DNA of 64,000 bases from Clostridiaceae bacterium (GCA_009911065.1 QXWR01000004.1:62001-126000); one strand, 5' to 3'. Positions 1 to 8,826 are shown, counted from the stretch's first letter. Made by a program: numbers and translations. The notes: generated from the letters alone by a model not told the origin.

Positions 1-1534
1 CTAGAACGCTTTCGTCATAGCCATGTTCCCGTGCCAGCTCCTCTATCTGGCGACGGGTGAGCGGGTGCTGGGCAGCTTCCTCAAGAATCTGTGCCACTAC
101 CTGATAATAACAGGTATAAAGCTCTGAAAACAAGGAAAAATCAGGCGGAGTAGAGGGTTTTTGCTTCCCAACCGGTTCTTTTAAAGGGATGGTTTGATCT
201 TTGGGAGGATTCCAGTTACATTGAAAATTATCTTTGGTGAGGGATGGATGGATATTGCCCTTGGGAAATGGGGTATTGGGGATTGTTTGTAACAATGGAT
301 TTTTACAGTAAAAGGACTCCATCCGTCTCATATCGTTTCGGAAACGTTTTTCCACTGCAGCGTTGGAACAGTAAAAAGAGCGGATTCTTCCAGTGAAGCT
401 TTTTATCCAGGGAAGGATTTCCGTGGCATCTGCACAAAGACGGGTGTATTGGTACAGCCCTGGTTCCAATCGTTTTAAGCAGCCGCCCCGTCCTTCTCTT
501 TCCAGGCGGTCAAGAATATAATTTTCTTCTGTCTCATTTAGAGAGATTTCTGCACATACGGTTTCCAGTTCGTTTTTTTTCTGGTTTTCAAAGGATACGC
601 CCCAAACATGACGAAATCGATGGTGAAAAAAGTTCATGCAGGCATCGTATTGATGGTCTGTTTCCAGAAGCTTCACACTTTGTATGGAGTCAAGGCGGAA
701 GGAGGAGAGACGGCGTGATTTTTCCTGCCAAACACACACATACCTTCGGCCGGTTTGGGTGCTGGTGAGAATTTTCAGTGGAAGGACCGTCAAAGTATTT
801 GTGTGACGTCCCTTTGTGCTTTTTACCACAATCTGTATTTGATGTTTTTGCTCCATTGCCTGTAAAACAGGGAGGAGAATTTCATCTTCTAATGTGTGAA
901 TCAGATAATCGTTTCGAAAACGGAAAAAATCATTTTTCTTGTTCCAATAGTCTAAAATGGTGCTTCCAATGAATCCAAAGGGAGCAGCGCCCTGAAAGAA
1001 GCTGACTGCCAGCCATAAGGCAGGGAACAGATTTGGATGAGTGGGGGAAAGGGGGCGGACTCTGGCATACAAGTATTGCTTTCCCTCTTTTTTATGTGTA
1101 ACCAGTCCTTCTTTTTGATATTGAGCCAGCTTGCGGCGGATGGTTTGGGTGTCAAAAAGCTGGTGGTATTGTTCCTGAAGCTGGTCTGCAATGACTTCCA
1201 GGCTTCTTGGCCTGCCGTCGGCAAGAAGGTCCGACAGAAAAAAGTGCAGGGAAATGTCATTGTCTGTAAAGGTTTTTGATTTCCAGGCATGGTACAGGGG
1301 ATTTACAGCCATGCGGCTGGAATCCAGGGTGAGAAATACGGACTTTTTATGGCCGTTTTGGTCTGTGCGTATGTAGTCAAAGAACCAGCTTTCTATGCGG
1401 CGGCGATGGTTGTCATAGGTTCTGGCGCTTTTTTCCCGGAAATCTTCCCGGGTCTTGAATCCATAAACATAGAAGTCCCGGACATAGGAGCGAATTTTTT
1501 CAAATCGTTGAATCAGTTCTTTGTATTCGGACAT
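1..1534 (-). CDS. WYL-domain transcriptional regulator (C-terminus outside window)
   Basis: A reading frame runs on the minus strand from an ATG at 1534-1532, behind an AAAGGA ribosome site, to the window edge without a stop. About 511 codons are visible. The protein starts MSEYKELIQRFEKIRSYVRD. A predicted winged-helix part lies around residues 90-160, where DTQTIRRKLAQYQKEGL looks like a recognition helix. A WYL-like ligand-binding part lies around residues 225-290, ending in YVCVWQEKSRRLSSFRLDSI, a diverged form of the family signature. WYL proteins are regulators that sense nucleic acid or nucleotide ligands and often control RNA-repair or defence loci. It is divergent from a tRNA-like RNA and a slipin gene, which suggests that it controls them. 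The family call is fairly sure; the ligand and targets are inference. Confidence 0.75.
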   Translation of the reverse strand, partial: MSEYKELIQRFEKIRSYVRDFYVYGFKTREDFREKSARTYDNHRRRIESWFFDYIRTDQNGHKKSVFLTLDSSRMAVNPLYHAWKSKTFTDNDISLHFFLSDLLADGRPRSLEVIADQLQEQYHQLFDTQTIRRKLAQYQKEGLVTHKKEGKQYLYARVRPLSPTHPNLFPALWLAVSFFQGAAPFGFIGSTILDYWNKKNDFFRFRNDYLIHTLEDEILLPVLQAMEQKHQIQIVVKSTKGRHTNTLTVLPLKILTSTQTGRRYVCVWQEKSRRLSSFRLDSIQSVKLLETDHQYDACMNFFHHRFRHVWGVSFENQKKNELETVCAEISLNETEENYILDRLEREGRGGCLKRLEPGLYQYTRLCADATEILPWIKSFTGRIRSFYCSNAAVEKRFRNDMRRMESFYCKNPLLQTIPNTPFPKGNIHPSLTKDNFQCNWNPPKDQTIPLKEPVGKQKPSTPPDFSLFSELYTCYYQVVAQILEEAAQHPLTRRQIEELAREHGYDESVL

Positions 1535-1558
1535 GAGTTTTTTCCTTTCATTAAAATT

Positions 1559-1587
1559 AGTATACAAAAAAGTTGCCATAAAAACAA
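1559..1587 (-). promoter_or_regulatory. Putative sigma-A promoter of the WYL gene
   Basis: On the minus strand a -35 TTGTTT (1587-1582) and a -10 TATACT (1564-1559) are separated by 17 bases. They sit 25 bases upstream of the WYL start codon. Confidence 0.45.
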
Positions 1588-1699
1588 TCATAAACTGCGC
1601 AGTGTTTTTGAAATGAATATTTTTTTCTTATGTGATAGGATAATAACACCGAAAAGGTGATGGTTCCGGCTAACAGTTGTGGCGTTTGAACCAGACGGT

Positions 1700-1821
1700 G
1701 CCGTTGCTTTGCAGTACGGTATGCCGCCGGAAGCATGGGTATGACGTTCCGTTTGGGACTGAAAATCGTCAAATGACTTGATTTACGTGGGTTCGAATCC
1801 CACCGGTGAAAACCGTTGCTT
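1700..1821 (+). ncRNA. tRNA-like structured RNA, candidate Y RNA (YrlA type)
   Basis: The plus strand folds by eye into a tRNA-like series. A D-like arm closes by CGGAA (1728-1732) with TTCCG (1747-1751) around a loop containing GGGT. An anticodon-like arm closes by TTTG (1752-1755) with CAAA (1770-1773). A canonical T arm follows, GTGGG (1787-1791), loop TTCGAAT, CCCAC (1799-1803). No matching 7-bp acceptor stem is present. Instead GCA-ACGGT (1711-1720) can pair with ACCGTTGC (1812-1819) and enclose the arms. A GAAA-capped hairpin (1804-1815) is an alternative. Bacterial YrlA RNAs have such a tRNA-like module attached to a Ro60-binding stem, and the slipin and WYL neighbours fit RNA-repair loci. 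Exact ends and the Y RNA identity are inference; a decayed tRNA is the main alternative. Confidence 0.42.
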
Positions 1822-2300
1822 AGTGGCCAAAAGCGATCAACAAACACCTTAAAAGTGTTCCATGAAGAGGAAGTATGGGGTCCGCCAGTATATCCGGTTT
1901 TCCTTATGGGAGAAGGATGTGCAGCAGAAAGCTTGCCTGTGCGATCAGCGCGTGGAAAAATCAGATTTTGTCCCATGACCTGGAAAAGGGTGGGTAATCT
2001 GGCTGTGAAAATCGTTGCCCTTTTGTGTGATGTGATTTGACATAATGTGTCATGGCATGATTGAGCTGTATTTTGTGCCATGCCATGGTGTACATGGACA
2101 TTTATACTGTGGCGCATAGATTTCAATGACAGAGAAAACTTTCTGAAACAGGGAGCCGGACAGGAAATGATTTTGCCAACCGATGGCCCGCAACGTTTTC
2201 TGCGGTGGATTCCAATGTTCCATTTAACCAGGAATGAAGGATGCAAGGCGTATCTTGGGAATGATAAATTGTGGGAAATGATTCAACGAGGAGGAAGAAC
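1822..2300 (+). other. Non-coding stretch before the slipin gene, with hairpins
   Basis: No convincing gene is seen in these 480 bases. They contain a short hairpin AACAC/GTGTT near 1843-1859 and an 8-bp inverted repeat CATGGCAT (2051-2058) / ATGCCATG (2080-2087). The string GTGAAAATCGTTGC near 2003-2016 resembles GTGAAAACCGTTGC at 1806-1819. This could be the rest of a longer RNA, a second related RNA, or the slipin leader. Frames through this stretch lack ribosome sites and protein-like composition. Confidence 0.4.
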
Positions 2301-3395
2301 ATGAAGTATCAGATCAACCAAAATCAGTGTGGATTTTTGTTAAAGGCAGGATGCTTTGTAAAGACTCTTTACAGCGGAACCTACCGTTATATGAAAGCTT
2401 TGGGGTATGAGATTGTGGTGGAAGATATGGAAGGGATGGTGGAGTTTGACAGGGTTCCTAAGGAGATTTTATTTGAGAAGGATAAGGCGTTTGAAGAAAA
2501 AGTACTTCATGTAGTAATTCCGGAAGGTCATATTGGGATTTTAAAAGAGAATGGGGTTGCCAGAACGATTTTAACGGAAAACGAATATTTGTACTGGAAT
2601 GTATGGAACCGGTATGGTGTGGAAATATTGGATATGAGGGTGCCGGAGATGGCTGGTCAGGTAAACAAAGCTTATCTGGCACAGATTCCCCTGAAATATT
2701 ACAAAAAAATCGAGATACAGCCAGGAGAACTGGGGATATTGTACTATGATAATCAGGTGGAGAAGGAGCTGAAAACAGGCACTTACTATTATTGGGTTTA
2801 TTCCAAAGATGTGCTGTGCAGGATTGTGGATTTAAAAATACGGCCTTTGGAGATTTCTGGACAGGAGATATTGACCGCAGACCGAATTGGCGTTAGAATT
2901 AACTTGATGTGTACATACAAGGTGGTGGAGCCAAGAACCATGATTGAGACCATCAAGAATCTGGAAAACCAGGTTTATGCCTATGTGCAACTGGTGATTC
3001 GGGAGTATGTGGGGAGGTATCGTCTGGATGAGCTTTTACAGCAAAAGGAGGAGATTTCTCAATTTATTTTCAAGCGGCTGAAGGAGGTTCAGGCAGATTA
3101 TTGTATTGAATTTCACAGTGCTGGAATCAAGGACATTATTTTGCCGGGAGAGATTCGGGATATTATGAATACGGTGCTGGTGGCAGAGAAGAAAGCACAG
3201 GCCAACGTGATTACCAGAAGGGAAGAGGTGGCTTCCACCCGATCTTTATTGAACACAGCCAAACTGATGGATGAGAACAAAACTTTGTATAAACTAAAAG
3301 AGATGGAGTGTCTGGAGAGAATTTGCGCCCAGGTGGGAAATATTCAGGTGGGTGGCGGAGCGCTGTTGGAACAGCTGCAGGCGCTGGTAAGATAA
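2301..3395 (+). CDS. Slipin family protein (SPFH/band 7 domain)
   Basis: This 364-residue protein starts at ATG 2301 behind a GAGGAGGAAGA site; an in-frame ATG 30 bases upstream lacks one. The central part, about residues 135-300, is an SPFH/band 7 domain, with KIEIQPGELGILYYDNQ, LTADRIGVRINLMCTYKVVEP and a helical EIRDIMNTVLVAEKKAQANVITRREE end typical of slipins. Unlike membrane stomatins it lacks an obvious N-terminal transmembrane helix; the first ~130 residues look like a divergent repeat of the same fold. SPFH proteins form large oligomeric scaffolds. Cytosolic-looking slipins of this kind are known next to Ro60 and RtcB RNA-repair genes. Here the gene follows a tRNA-like RNA and a divergent WYL regulator, which supports that setting. 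The family is clear; its role is inferred. Confidence 0.85.
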   Translation: MKYQINQNQCGFLLKAGCFVKTLYSGTYRYMKALGYEIVVEDMEGMVEFDRVPKEILFEKDKAFEEKVLHVVIPEGHIGILKENGVARTILTENEYLYWNVWNRYGVEILDMRVPEMAGQVNKAYLAQIPLKYYKKIEIQPGELGILYYDNQVEKELKTGTYYYWVYSKDVLCRIVDLKIRPLEISGQEILTADRIGVRINLMCTYKVVEPRTMIETIKNLENQVYAYVQLVIREYVGRYRLDELLQQKEEISQFIFKRLKEVQADYCIEFHSAGIKDIILPGEIRDIMNTVLVAEKKAQANVITRREEVASTRSLLNTAKLMDENKTLYKLKEMECLERICAQVGNIQVGGGALLEQLQALVR

Positions 3396-3444
3396 GGAAT
3401 GAATGTTGTTCTAGTTTTTGGCAGATTGGGAGAAAGGAAGGAAA

Positions 3445-4212
3445 ATGGAAGGAAACGTTAAAAAATTATACTCGTGGAATGTCAATGGTCTGCGGGCCTG
3501 TATGAATAAAGGTTTTATGGATTTTTTGACAAGGGAGGAACCGGATGTGCTGTGTATTCAGGAGACGAAGATGCAGCCAGAGCAGGCGGATTTTACATTT
3601 CCAGGATATAAGGTTTACTGGAATAGCGCGGTGAAGAAGGGATATTCCGGGACAGCGGTGCTGACCAAGGAGGAACCAGAAGATGTTTTCTGTGATCTTG
3701 GACTGAACCGCCACAACACGGAAGGCCGCACATTGACTCTGAAATATCCGGAGTATTATTTGGTTAATGTTTATGTTCCCAATGCACAAAATGAACTGGC
3801 TCGGATTGATTACCGAATGGAGTGGGAGGATGATTTTCGCGCTTATCTGGAAGGATTGAAGAAGAAAAAGCCAGTGATTGTGACTGGTGATTTTAATGTG
3901 GCCAAGGAGGAAATCGATCTGAAGAATCCGAAAGCCAACCGGGGGAACGCAGGATTTTCGGATGAGGAGCGGGGGAAGATGCGGGAACTTCTGGCATCTG
4001 GATTTGTGGATTCTTTCCGGTATTTGTATCCAGATAAGACAGATGCATTTAGCTGGTGGTCTTACCGTTTTCGGGCAAGAGAGCGGAATGCCGGCTGGCG
4101 AATTGATTACTTTCTGGTATCCTTAGGGTATGAGGAGCATATTGCTGACAGCCTGATTTTGGCAAAACAGACGGGAAGCGATCACTGTCCGATTGGGTTG
4201 ATTTTAAAGTGA
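3445..4212 (+). CDS. xth: Exodeoxyribonuclease III (AP endonuclease)
   Basis: A 255-residue member of the exonuclease III/APE1 family. It removes abasic sites and 3' blocking groups in base-excision repair. Family motifs are present in order: KLYSWNVNGLRA, the metal-binding LCIQETKMQ, YSGTAVLTK, VIVTGDFNVAKEEIDL, the substrate loop SWWSYRFRARERNAGWRIDYFLVS, and the terminal SDHCPIGL. The ATG at 3445 is chosen because AGGAAGG precedes it; a longer reading from TTG 3418 has no ribosome site. The gene follows the slipin gene by 49 bases on the same strand, so co-transcription is possible. A bidirectional terminator lies downstream. Confidence 0.95.
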   Translation: MEGNVKKLYSWNVNGLRACMNKGFMDFLTREEPDVLCIQETKMQPEQADFTFPGYKVYWNSAVKKGYSGTAVLTKEEPEDVFCDLGLNRHNTEGRTLTLKYPEYYLVNVYVPNAQNELARIDYRMEWEDDFRAYLEGLKKKKPVIVTGDFNVAKEEIDLKNPKANRGNAGFSDEERGKMRELLASGFVDSFRYLYPDKTDAFSWWSYRFRARERNAGWRIDYFLVSLGYEEHIADSLILAKQTGSDHCPIGLILK

Positions 4213-4364
4213 GGGGAAACTGTTACAAAAGGGGTGACAGTTTGATTTTTCTGTTGCGATTATTTTAATAGCATAGTAAAATGATTGTTGGAATCTTGCA
4301 TTTCAATAATAAAGGCCTAAAAGGGAAGTGGCTGAACTTTGTAATAGAAGTTGTCGCATTTTTT

Positions 4365-4398
4365 ATGCGTGAGTAGAAATTATGCGTAAGTAGAAATT
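4365..4398. repeat. Tandem 17-bp duplication
   Basis: Two adjacent 17-base copies beginning ATGCGT (4365-4381 and 4382-4398) differ at one base. They lie in the non-coding gap between xth and the terminator shared with carB. Confidence 0.7.
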
Positions 4399-4399
4399 G

Positions 4400-4442
4400 A
4401 AAAACCGGATGAAATCTTAAACAAAGATTCTCTCCGGTTTTT
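4400..4442. terminator. Bidirectional intrinsic terminator between xth and carB
   Basis: A perfect inverted repeat AAAAACCGGA (4400-4409) / TCCGGTTTTT (4433-4442) has an A run on one side and a T run on the other. It can end both the plus-strand xth transcript and the minus-strand carB transcript. Confidence 0.8.
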
Positions 4443-4478
4443 CTGTCATATGATTGAAAAAGTCAATTTCAAGTTTCT

Positions 4479-7400
4479 CTATTCTTTATCATGAATCTCC
4501 CCATGCAACATCTGTAAGGATTTGATTTCTCCATTTCCATGGGTCTTCACATAATGAATCCCGCTGGCAGTTGCTCTGGCGGCGGCGATGGTAGTCATGT
4601 AAGGTACTTTTGCTTTGATTGCCGCCTTTCTTAAATAACTGTCATCGTGGAAGCTTTCTTTTCCAGATGGAGAGTTGACAATCAGCTGAATATCTCCGTT
4701 AGTAATCATATCCAGAATGTTAGGACGTCCCTCATAGAGTTTTTTCACTTTTTTTGCAGGAATGCCTGCTTCATGGATTAAATCATAAGTAGTGCCAGTA
4801 GCCAGGATCGTAAAGCCGTCCTGGGAGAAGCTTTTGGCCACTTCAACTACCTCTGGTTTATCATTACGGTTGACAGAAATCAGCACGGTGCCTTCCAGGG
4901 GGAGACGGGACTGGGTGGCTTCCTGAGCTTTGTAAAATGCCTCGCCAAAGGAGGGAGAAAGTCCCAATACTTCACCAGTGGAGCGCATTTCCGGACCTAA
5001 AACCGGGTCCACCTCCTGGAACATATTAAAGGGGAATACCGCTTCTTTGACACCATAGTTGGGGATCTCCTGCTCTTTTAGTTCCGGTACAGGAGAGGGG
5101 CGTCCGGTCAGCTCGGAAGTGATAATATCTGTGGCAAGAGGCACCATTCGAATGTTGCACACCTTGGATACCAGCGGCACAGTCCGGGATGCCCGCGGGT
5201 TAGCTTCCAGCACAAAGACCTTGCCATTTTCAATGGCATACTGCATGTTCATCAGTCCTTTTACATGCATTTCCTCTGCAATCCGGCGGGTGTATTCCTT
5301 GATCTGGTTTACATTTTCCAAAGAAATGTGAACCGACGGAAGGATACAAGCTGAGTCGCCGGAATGTACGCCGGCCAGCTCAATATGCTCCATGACTGCC
5401 GGGACAAAGGCATGAGTGCCGTCGCTGATGGCATCTGCTTCACATTCCATAGCATGATTCAAAAACCGGTCAATGAGAATGGGACGGTCCGGGGTTACGC
5501 CTACTGCAGCCTGCATGTAGCCGGTCATGCTTTCGTTGTCATAAACCACCTCCATGCCTCTGCCACCCAGCACATAGGAAGGCCGGACCATCACCGGATA
5601 GCCAATCTTTTGGGCAATGGTAAGGGCTTCTTCTACTGTAGTGGCCATCCCAGATTCCGGCATGGGAATCTCAAGCTTTTCCATCATGGCCCGGAATAAA
5701 TCCCGGTCTTCTGCCAGATCAATCACAGAGGGAGAGGTACCTAAAATTCTCACACCGTTTTTCTCCAGATCTGCAGCCAGATTTAAAGGAGTCTGTCCTC
5801 CGAATTGGGCAATTACTCCCAGGGGCTTTTCTTTTTTATAAATGCTTAACACATCTTCCAAAGTCAGAGGTTCAAAGTACAGCTTGTCAGAGGTATCATA
5901 ATCCGTGGATACGGTTTCTGGGTTGCAGTTGACAATGATCGTCTCAAAGCCCAGATTTTTGAGGGCAAGGGAGGCATGAACACAGCAATAGTCAAATTCA
6001 ATACCCTGACCGATTCGATTGGGACCGCCGCCTAAAATCATAACTTTTGGCCGGTCTGTGTTTACCGGATTTTTATCCGGGGCATTGTAAGTAGAATAAT
6101 AGTAGGCGCTGTCTTTGGTGCCGCTGACATGAACGCCTTCCCAGGCTTCTTCCACACCCAGCTGTGTCCGGCGGTCGCGGATGGCATCCTCCGGGATTTC
6201 CAGAAGCTGACTTAAATATTTGTCAGAGAATCCGTCTTTTTTGGCAGCAGTCAACAACTCGTCAGAGGGAAGACTGCCCTTGAAGGAAAGAAGGGATTCT
6301 TCTTCCTCTACCAGCTCTTTCATCTGCTGGATGAACCAGGTTTTTACCTTGGTAATCTCATGAATTTCTTCCACAGACGCTCCTTTGCGAAGGGCTTCAT
6401 ACATAATAAAATGGCGTTCGCTGGAAGGAGTGATCAGCATGTGAAGAAGCTGGTCCTTGGTTTTGGTGTCAAAATCTTTGCCGTGGCCCAAACCATAACG
6501 TCCAATCTCCAGACTGCGGATTGCCTTTTGGAAAGCTTCTTTGTAGGTCTTTCCAATGCTCATAACCTCTCCCACAGCCCGCATTTGGGTTCCCAGTTTG
6601 TCCTCCACTCCTTTGAATTTTTCAAAAGCCCACCGGGCAAATTTGATCACCACATAGTCACCGTCTGGAACGTACTTGTCCAGAGTGCCGTATTTGCCGC
6701 AGGGAATATCTTTTAAGGTCAGCCCTGTGGCCAGCATGGCAGAGACCAAAGCAATGGGGAAGCCAGTAGCTTTGGAGGCCAGAGCAGATGAACGGGAGGT
6801 TCGGGGGTTAATCTCAATGACCACAATCCGGTCAGAAACCGGGTCATGGGCAAACTGAACGTTGGTGCCTCCGATGACCTGAACCGATTCTACAATCCGG
6901 TATGCCTGTTCCTGAAGCCGTCGCTGGCATTCTTCTGAGATGGTCAGCATAGGTGCGGAGCAGAATGAATCACCAGTATGGACCCCAAGAGGGTCTATGT
7001 TTTCAATAAAACACACCGTAATCATGTTGTTATCTTTATCCCGGACCACTTCCAGTTCCAGCTCTTCCCAACCTAAGATAGACTCTTCCACAAGAACCTG
7101 GCCAACCAGACTTGCCTGCAGTCCGCGGGCGCAGACGGTTTTTAATTCTTCCCGGTTGTAAACCAGACCGCCGCCTGCACCTCCCATGGTGTAAGCAGGA
7201 CGAAGGACCACCGGATAACCAAGGCTGTCTGCAATGGAAAGGGCTTCTTCCACCGTATAAGCTACCTGACTGCGGGCCATCTCAATACCCAGGGCATTCA
7301 TGGCTTTTTTAAATTCAATCCGGTCTTCTCCTCGCTCAATAGCATCTACCTGAACTCCGATTACCTTTACATTATATTTATCCAGAATCCCTTCCTTATA

Positions 7401-7706
7401 AAGCTCAGAACACAGATTCAGTCCGGACTGGCCGCCCAGGTTGGGAAGCAGTGCGTCCGGACGTTCTTTAGCAATAATCTGTTCCAGCCTCTGCACGTTC
7501 AGAGGTTCAATATACGTTACATCGGCCGTCTCAGGGTCTGTCATAATGGTGGCAGGGTTGGAGTTGACCAGAACAATTTCATAACCCAGTTTTTTCAGTG
7601 CTTTACATGCCTGGGTACCAGAATAGTCAAATTCACACGCCTGCCCAATAATAATAGGCCCGGAGCCGATGATGAGAACTTTGTGGATGTCAGTTCGCTG
7701 CGGCAT
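4479..7706 (-). CDS. carB: Carbamoyl-phosphate synthase large subunit
   Basis: At 1075 residues this matches the usual CarB length. It makes carbamoyl phosphate from bicarbonate, ATP and ammonia supplied by CarA, for pyrimidine and arginine synthesis. Two duplicated ATP-grasp halves are visible: VLIIGSGPIIIGQACEFDYSG at the N-terminus and VMILGGGPNRIGQGIEFDYCC in the second half, each followed by RPxYxxGG loops (RPAYTMGGAGG, RPSYVLGGRGM). The C-terminal MGS-like allosteric domain is present (GTTYDLIHEAGIPAKKV). The start is the ATG at 7706 behind AAGGAGGA rather than an upstream in-frame ATG. No carA lies beside it, which is unusual. argF is 25 kb away on the other strand. A good promoter precedes it. 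Confidence 0.97.
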   Translation of the reverse strand: MPQRTDIHKVLIIGSGPIIIGQACEFDYSGTQACKALKKLGYEIVLVNSNPATIMTDPETADVTYIEPLNVQRLEQIIAKERPDALLPNLGGQSGLNLCSELYKEGILDKYNVKVIGVQVDAIERGEDRIEFKKAMNALGIEMARSQVAYTVEEALSIADSLGYPVVLRPAYTMGGAGGGLVYNREELKTVCARGLQASLVGQVLVEESILGWEELELEVVRDKDNNMITVCFIENIDPLGVHTGDSFCSAPMLTISEECQRRLQEQAYRIVESVQVIGGTNVQFAHDPVSDRIVVIEINPRTSRSSALASKATGFPIALVSAMLATGLTLKDIPCGKYGTLDKYVPDGDYVVIKFARWAFEKFKGVEDKLGTQMRAVGEVMSIGKTYKEAFQKAIRSLEIGRYGLGHGKDFDTKTKDQLLHMLITPSSERHFIMYEALRKGASVEEIHEITKVKTWFIQQMKELVEEEESLLSFKGSLPSDELLTAAKKDGFSDKYLSQLLEIPEDAIRDRRTQLGVEEAWEGVHVSGTKDSAYYYSTYNAPDKNPVNTDRPKVMILGGGPNRIGQGIEFDYCCVHASLALKNLGFETIIVNCNPETVSTDYDTSDKLYFEPLTLEDVLSIYKKEKPLGVIAQFGGQTPLNLAADLEKNGVRILGTSPSVIDLAEDRDLFRAMMEKLEIPMPESGMATTVEEALTIAQKIGYPVMVRPSYVLGGRGMEVVYDNESMTGYMQAAVGVTPDRPILIDRFLNHAMECEADAISDGTHAFVPAVMEHIELAGVHSGDSACILPSVHISLENVNQIKEYTRRIAEEMHVKGLMNMQYAIENGKVFVLEANPRASRTVPLVSKVCNIRMVPLATDIITSELTGRPSPVPELKEQEIPNYGVKEAVFPFNMFQEVDPVLGPEMRSTGEVLGLSPSFGEAFYKAQEATQSRLPLEGTVLISVNRNDKPEVVEVAKSFSQDGFTILATGTTYDLIHEAGIPAKKVKKLYEGRPNILDMITNGDIQLIVNSPSGKESFHDDSYLRKAAIKAKVPYMTTIAAARATASGIHYVKTHGNGEIKSLQMLHGEIHDKE

Positions 7707-7767
7707 AATAAAATCCTCCTTGTCCTGTATGTGTATTCTGTATTTTACCAAACTTAAACTCTCTTAC

Positions 7768-7795
7768 ATTATATAGGAAAATGAAAATATGGCAA
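7768..7795 (-). promoter_or_regulatory. carB promoter
   Basis: On the minus strand TTGCCA (7795-7790) and a consensus TATAAT (7773-7768) are separated by 16 bases, about 60 bases upstream of the carB start codon. Confidence 0.65.
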
Positions 7796-7828
7796 GGAGT
7801 TTTTTCGCGTAAATTGACTGGGAAGGAA

Positions 7829-8659
7829 TTATACCAAATCATCCAGAGAGGCAAAGCGGTACCCCATTTCCTCCCATTTCCCTAAAAGCTCATCTAAAAT
7901 CTGCCCATTTGTTTTGGATGTACTATGTAATAAAACAATGGCTCCGGGATGGATGCGTCCGGTAAGTTTTTGAAATGCCTCTTCTTTGGAGGGCTGTTTG
8001 TCTTCATACCAATCTACATAGGCAAGACTCCAGAAAAAGGTGTGATAGCCCATTTCTTTTGCCATGGCCAGATTTGCCTCGCTGTATTTTCCCTGAGGCG
8101 GGCGGTAGTATTTTTTCATGGTCTGTCCTGTGGTCTGTTGGAACAGAGTTTCCAGATCAGACAGCTCTTTTTCAAAGCTTTCTTTGGTGGAAATTTTGGA
8201 CATGTCCGGGTGATGAAAGGTATGATTGCCTACATTGTGACCTTCTGCTACCATCCGTTTTACCAGGTCCGGACTGGTATTTAGATAGTTGCCTACCAAA
8301 AAAAAGGTGGCAGGAGCATTGTGTTTTTTCAGGGCATCCAAAATGGCAGGGGTGTTGCCGTTTTCATAGCCAGCGTCAAAAGTCAGATAGATGACTTTTT
8401 CTTCTGTCTCACCATTGTAGTGGGCATTAAACTGTCCTAAGTAGTCTGAGGTGGCATTGCCCACGGGAGGTTTGCCTTCCTGTTGAAAACTCAGTCCCCA
8501 GTTGCCATCTGCAGATGCAAAAATGGCAGAGGGTGATTCATTGGGATGAGTGACATAGCCAAGCCAGTGGCCTAAAAGGAAGGATAAAAGGAAAAGAAAT
8601 GTGACTTTTGCCAGAGATTTGCAGTACAGGCGGTTGATTTTGCCTCTATATAGCTTCAT
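7829..8659 (-). CDS. Polysaccharide deacetylase (PdaA-like)
   Basis: A 276-residue exported or membrane-anchored carbohydrate esterase family 4 enzyme. A signal anchor occupies about residues 15-36 (SLAKVTFLFLLSFLLGHWLG). The NodB-like domain follows from about residue 87. It has the catalytic/metal TFDAGYENG motif, the zinc-binding HTFHHPDMSK motif (H-x3-H), RPPQGKYSEANL, and the late HPGAIVLLHSTS motif. The TFDAGYENG form resembles PdaA, which deacetylates muramic acid in the spore cortex pathway, so cortex or other peptidoglycan modification is the likely role. It lies 120 bases upstream of carB on the same strand but carB has its own promoter. The precise substrate cannot be told. Confidence 0.88.
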   Translation of the reverse strand: MKLYRGKINRLYCKSLAKVTFLFLLSFLLGHWLGYVTHPNESPSAIFASADGNWGLSFQQEGKPPVGNATSDYLGQFNAHYNGETEEKVIYLTFDAGYENGNTPAILDALKKHNAPATFFLVGNYLNTSPDLVKRMVAEGHNVGNHTFHHPDMSKISTKESFEKELSDLETLFQQTTGQTMKKYYRPPQGKYSEANLAMAKEMGYHTFFWSLAYVDWYEDKQPSKEEAFQKLTGRIHPGAIVLLHSTSKTNGQILDELLGKWEEMGYRFASLDDLV

Positions 8660-8797
8660 GGAAACCTGCCGGAAGTGTTATTGCTATTATTTGTATGGGG
8701 CTGGGAGGAAAATATGCAATAAAAATTTCTTGAGAGAAACGATGAATAACCATTCAGACGATTTGGCAAACAGAATCGTAGGGGAAGTTTAAGAAAG

Positions 8798-8826
8798 TTG
8801 TCATATTTTTCAACAGAATTTATGAT
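8798..8826 (+). promoter_or_regulatory. Promoter of the D,D-carboxypeptidase gene
   Basis: TTGTCA (8798-8803) and TATGAT (8821-8826) are separated by 17 bases and lie about 85 bases upstream of the gene start. Confidence 0.6.

Noticed and set aside
1664-1815. An ordinary tRNA gene (Leu-like TGTGGCG start, or Phe-like CTGAAAATC loop)
   Set aside because: No 7-bp acceptor stem can be formed and the distance between the Leu-like start and the T arm is too long. The arms fit a tRNA mimic better than a working tRNA.
1557-2246. A 229-codon minus-strand frame opposite the tRNA-like RNA
   Set aside because: It contains HRWDSNPR, the translation typical of the antisense of a tRNA T arm, lacks a ribosome site and covers the non-coding RNA. 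It supports the RNA call rather than a protein.
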